Positions 59,521 to 64,000 of a stretch of DNA of 64,000 bases are shown here, in pieces (the first letter of the stretch is position 1; each line of letters begins with the position of its first letter). A program made the translations under genes and the position numbers. The stretch is from Brasenia schreberi. Its lineage: Eukaryota; Streptophyta; Magnoliopsida; Nymphaeales; Cabombaceae. The notes below the pieces were generated by a model. It was not told where the DNA came from and did not search any database. It was given only the letters and a program-made list of their open reading frames with translations. The stretch is taken from assembly GCA_036023115.1 (NCBI GenBank), contig JAYKKT010000090.1, positions 30,620,501-30,684,500 of the forward strand. The letters are read 5' to 3'.

Positions 59521-61380
59521 AGGGCTCACACTTGAGACCCATCAGGTCCTATATGCAGCAAGAACATTTGCGAAAACTTTGCTCAAATTCAAACTTAAAG
59601 TGGCCAGACAGCATCAGCAAATCAAATGTATCAAAAGGGGCCCGAAGCATATGACTTTCCTTATGACACCTTTATATTTTCTTACAGCTCAAAAAGGTCC
59701 TTCATTTTCCTGCAATTCCTGATTTGGAACCTCAAAAACAACCATGCTTGAACTTATAAAAAAGAAAACAAAGTAGCCTTTCCACAATGAACTTCAACAT
59801 ATAAGCAGGTGATTGAGGCATTTCCTTGTAAATTTTGGAAAACAAGATCAACTTACCCAGGGGTTAAACTATAGGCACTATAGAGGTCCCAATACACCCA
59901 AAACAGTTCATGGTGACCTGAACAAGGCTTTCTACTAGAAAACTCATGGCCTAACAGTGTGGTTGATATGGCTTGAAGTTGTGATGAACGTGAAATGTAA
60001 CATGTATCGAAAAACTTGTGATTTGACTGGAATTAGACGTGGAAACTAAAGATTTGTGTTGTTTGGGAGAAACCATATAAAAGGATGAGCTTCCATGTAA
60101 AATCTCCATAGCCTGAGAGATTTTGTGAGGTCATTGTGACTATGTTGTTCTTCATCATAGTGAAAATCTCTATAGCCTTGCTCATGGAGTAAATATACCT
60201 AGTTGAACCATGTAAAACTTGTGCCTTCTTTTTCTTTCTCTTGATCTGTCTTCTGCAAATTGCTTTACTAAATCATAGTGAAGGCCCTATTTAGTATGAG
60301 CTTCCAAATCGTATTCACACGATAAGTGTGCTACTAGAATACATATATTACAGTAAAACCATGGGCTATTTGCTTCACTTGATAAAAGATCTAGAGATCA
60401 AGTGCTCACATTGAATAATGTGCAATGGAAGATTTACATTCATGTTACTAATAAATCCGAAATTTAGTAGTTGGTTTAATTATTACATGATTTATTAAAT
60501 GTTGGTAGACTAAAATCTTTACGTAACAGAACAAAAGGCTATTAACTTGTCAATAAGTGCAAAAATGATTGGATCTCCCATTGATGGCCAAGGTCTTTTG
60601 CAATTTTACACTAAGAATTCACAAGCCAACGGTATTACTAAGCAATATGCCTACCAAAAACCTGAAAATCTACAAATTTCTTTCTAGTTGTCAAGTTAAT
60701 GCTCAAGACTCCTGCAAACAGCCGAAGTTTTAACACATACTAAATAGGGTCTTCTACATCCATGCAATTAACTCCAAAAGATTAAGACCATTTTTTTATC
60801 TCTTTGCTCCGATATTTTTTAGGGCCTATCTCGGCCACATTACTTTTTCCCTCATCCAAGTACAAAGATGAATTGGATCCAGTTTAGACAAAACAGATCA
60901 AGCGCAATACTGAGTGCCCCACTAACAAGCTACTTTTTTTCTTCTTGTCAAATGCCAAATTGGATCAGACCCAGGTCTGATCTGTTTACATCAATTAAAG
61001 AGATTAATCAGATAGGGAATGTCCCTCAACTACGTAGGTCAATGAGCTGGGGTTTCAGATAGGATCTCTGAACCAAATACATCGCAGAATAGATTCAAGT
61101 GTTAATCAAATCCAGCTGGACTGTGCGTAAACTGCTCCAGGTCTAATTATTATAGACTTGGATTCGAGTTTAGATATTGAACTGAATACATGAAATCGAA
61201 TTCAGTAACTCGTGGGCTCCCCATGTCACCAAAATCCGAACAGCCGTAAGAAACCAAACTAAATGTTGTGGTGGTACTCTGTGAAATTGAAGTCCCTGTT
61301 TAGGATTTTGAGAAATGTTTTCACTAACGCGTAATATAAGTTAAAAATTTTGGATCATAGCAGAAAATGTGACACTAAAA
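59521..61380. other. intergenic, nothing recognised
   Basis: AT-rich sequence without a recognised gene or bounded repeat. Confidence 0.35.
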
Positions 61381-62160
61381 AAAACAGCGCAGAAGGCAAA
61401 GGGAGCTCTGTCTGTCTGTCCGTCTCTCTCATTCTTGCGCTTCCACACTCAGCCCGTCATCCATAGCTTCTGCTCCATCCGAGAATACGACGTTCTTACT
61501 GATGTGTTGTGGCCATTCTTGGCCATCTAGCACAGGTAACGGACGGACTGATCATCGAGACGGGTACTTATATCTTAGATAAAGAAGAATCATAAAGTCA
61601 GAAGACGTTACTGAGTTTTACGGTTACACTATGGATAATAACGCTCCACATTAGAAAAGCCATAGGAGTAAAATCTAAGAAGGGGAGCAGCGAATACAAG
61701 GAGAACACTGGAAAAAATGCACAAAAGTAAAAATAAAAAACCCTTGTATAAAAACCTCAGATCCACAAACATTGCGCTGGAGACTCTCCAGGCAAAAGCG
61801 TCCGATATAAGCACGTGGTCGGAAGCAGAACATCCAACACTTACACTCGACGGTAGAGAAGTGCTCTACTCTGCGGTTGCATCTGGATGACTAACCACTC
61901 AACATAACCTCATGTCAGTGCTCTCCGCTCGCTCCTTGCTATTCTGTTGTTGCATCTGGACGACTAATCACTCAGCAAAATCTCGAGCTAATGATTCCCT
62001 GTTCGCTGCTTTATCTTTTGCTCCAAGTCTACTGATTTCAGTCCATTAGACTTGCAGAATTTAACAGAATTTGCTTGGAGACCTTTTATCGCAGCACAGT
62101 GGCAGCAAACGAGCAGATGGTGGTGTATGTTGAATGTGAAGAATCTAAATCTGCAGAGGT
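61381..62160 (+). other. possible gene fragment (leader and one exon)
   Basis: 61400-61535 is CT-rich like a plant leader and ends CACAG|GTAACG, a donor-like site. A candidate exon at 62057-62158 is bounded by TTGCAG and GAG|GTTAG and reads ICLETFYRSTVAANEQMVVYVECEESKSAE in one frame. I do not recognise the protein and see no continuation before the LINE at 62455, so the gene may be broken or not real. Confidence 0.25.
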
Positions 62161-62384
62161 TAGTCCTTGCCTTCAGTTGCAGCTTCTGCTGTTTTTGTTG
62201 TGGATATGCTTGGTTGCAACGCAGTCTTTAACAATCGTGATCATGTTCAACACGTTAACAAAGGTTTGTTAAAAACACGCATTCTCAATATTATTAGATG
62301 TCAATATTGTTAAAAATGTGGATATATACATTATACAGTATACACGAGCTCCTTTCTTGTGAGCTTCTTTCTTGTGTATACCGT

Positions 62385-62390
<6 letters not shown>

Positions 62391-62429
<39 letters not shown>
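62391..62429. repeat. (TA)n microsatellite
   Basis: About 39 bases of TA next to the 3' end of LINE copy 3. Confidence 0.95.
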
Positions 62430-62432
<3 letters not shown>

Positions 62433-62454
62433 CATTTTTTGTAATGGTAGGAGC

Positions 62455-64000
62455 CCGGCCTAACCATATAGCTTTTTCCCATACTAGATGGGCCTGCTAA
62501 ATGCATTCCTTCTTTTCATATAGCCCTATCAACTGTAATGCTAGCACTTAACTAAGCATGAACTATTCATTCTTTATAGTTTCCTTGTAACACTTTTGTC
62601 ATCGTTTTCTTTCTCTTTTAACATTTAACAATCTAGTTTTTCATATCTTCTTATAAGATAGGAGCGTTCTTTAGTCATCTTTCTACGTATCCAAACCATC
62701 TTAAATGATTTTTCTCATTTTATTCTCCATTAGTGGTACTCCCAATTTATTTTTAATAACCTCATTATATATATAGTCTTTCCTTTTTTGACTACTCATC
62801 CATCTCAATATCTTTATTTCTGCTACGGATATCTTTTACACTTGTTGATGAACACTTGTTGATGATTAACCACCCAACACTCAAAACCATAAAACATAGA
62901 AGATCTAATTACTGCTCTATAATATTTACCTTTCAATTTTAATAATATCTTCTTATCAAATAGAATACTTGATGCCTCTCTCCACTTTAACCAACCGACA
63001 TTAATTATATGCATAACATCTCATTAATTTTTCAATCACTTTGAAAAATTGACCCTAGGTATTCAAAACTTTCCTTATAAGGGATGTAAAGTGTGTCAAT
63101 CTTAATTTCTATCTTCTCAAGTACCCAAATTATCAAACTTATGTTTTATATATTTTGTCCTTGTTCTGCTAAGTCGAATGCTTTTCCTTTCTAACATTTC
63201 TCTCCATAGTTCCAATTTCCTATTAACTTTTTTCTTACTCGTCCACTAATACAATGTCATCTGCAAATAACATACACCAAGGTACTTCATCTGAATATGT
63301 TTTGTAACTCATTAATGACCAACATAAATAAATATAGACTTAAAGTTGATCTCTCGTGTAATCCAATATTAACTTCAAAGGAGTCTATCATTTCTTCATG
63401 AGTTCTCACACATGTTTTTGTACTATCATACATGTATCTTATAAGATTTATTTATATCAATGAGATACCTTATAAAAACCTTTGATTAAAATCTATTTTT
63501 TTATTTGACCGACTCTCGTAAGCTAATACTAACATCTGTATTTTTATTAAAAACCTTATAAAAGTATTTTCTATCATCATTTGTCACTAAAATCTTCTCA
63601 TCCTTATCTTTGATGCATCTAACAAAACTAAAATCCATAGTTTTCTTATTTATAGCCTTACTATCCTAAAAATATCTTTCACCTTCTTTCCAGTCAAGTT
63701 TTTATATAAATCCTCTCAAATTTTGGCTTTTGCTTCACTAATAATTTTTTTCATTTTTTTATTTTCTTATAAGCCTTCCAAGTTTCATTAATTTTTTTTA
63801 TATAATACAATTTGTAACATGTCTTCTTTGTATTGATTTTATCTTTCACCACTTCACTCCACTACAAAGCTTTTTTTGGTGTCGGTATACCTCCCTTAGA
63901 TTCGCCTAACACATCTTTTGTCACTTCTCTATATGTATAGTCATATTATTTCATATATCAGAAGGTGTACCTACATAATTTCAAGCATCTTCTTGAAGAA
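62455..64000 (-). mobile_element. RTE-type LINE copy 3, runs off the window
   Basis: The same order of LINE segments as copies 1 and 2 on the minus strand, up to the window edge. 63014-62823 reads INVGWLKWREASSILFDKK.., matching the copy 1 C-terminal part. Near 63260 the minus strand reads LFADDIVLV, keeping the catalytic FADD that copies 1 and 2 have lost. Deletions and frameshifts are frequent (for example near 63470-63500, where part of the reverse transcriptase is missing). There is no TTG tail. Confidence 0.82.

Overview
The window is nuclear DNA from a flowering plant. The evidence is interrupted protein genes with GT-AG introns, plant-type families (a NUCLEAR FUSION DEFECTIVE 4-like transporter, an ER-ANT1-type ADP/ATP carrier, a class III alanine-glyoxylate aminotransferase, a plant S-adenosylmethionine synthetase relic), long AT microsatellites, and dense layers of plant transposable elements. 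I cannot name the species. No bacterial, organellar, rRNA or tRNA gene was seen.

Four protein genes are supported. (1) 1685-2425 (+): the last two exons of a coiled-coil protein with a C-terminal membrane anchor. (2) 6473-9195 (-): a complete two-exon NFD4-like MFS transporter (517 aa). (3) 15589-23086 (-): a complete three-exon ER-ANT1-type nucleotide carrier (314 aa) whose first intron (6.15 kb) has collected LTR-like, hAT-like and LINE insertions. (4) 53672-57727 (+): a complete nine-exon mitochondrial aminotransferase of the AGT2/AGT3/PYD4 group (477 aa). A broken S-adenosylmethionine synthetase lies at 39574-40447 (+). Behind it, at 36261-36369, sits a promoter-like block with a leader and a splice donor, and a LINE fills the apparent leader intron. 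The genes are not an operon and show no shared pathway.

The rest is mobile DNA. 23565-35230 is a Ty3/gypsy chromovirus complex: a plus-strand gag/protease copy faces a minus-strand gag-pol copy with chromodomain, and the minus copy has LTRs and further internal sequence on both sides. RTE-type LINEs occur at 36476-39328, 49580-51334 and 62455-64000 (all -), with older relics near 10640-10890 (-) and 42960-44080 (+), and 3'-tail snippets at 17574-17619 and 52350-52375. Non-autonomous hAT-like elements were delimited from terminal inverted repeats plus 8-bp target duplications at 13836-14591, 19867-21591, 43222-43887 and 46413-47022. tRNA-derived SINE-like units occur near 12000, 44570 and 52920.

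No new enzymatic system was found. The most informative observations are the newly delimited TIR elements with exact target duplications, the 46-bp LINE insertion with a 13-bp duplication, the nested hAT-in-LINE, the tandem/inverted chromovirus complex with a dead reverse transcriptase (both catalytic Asp codons lost by CpG-type changes), and the SAM synthetase copy that looks like a duplicated gene rather than a processed cDNA.
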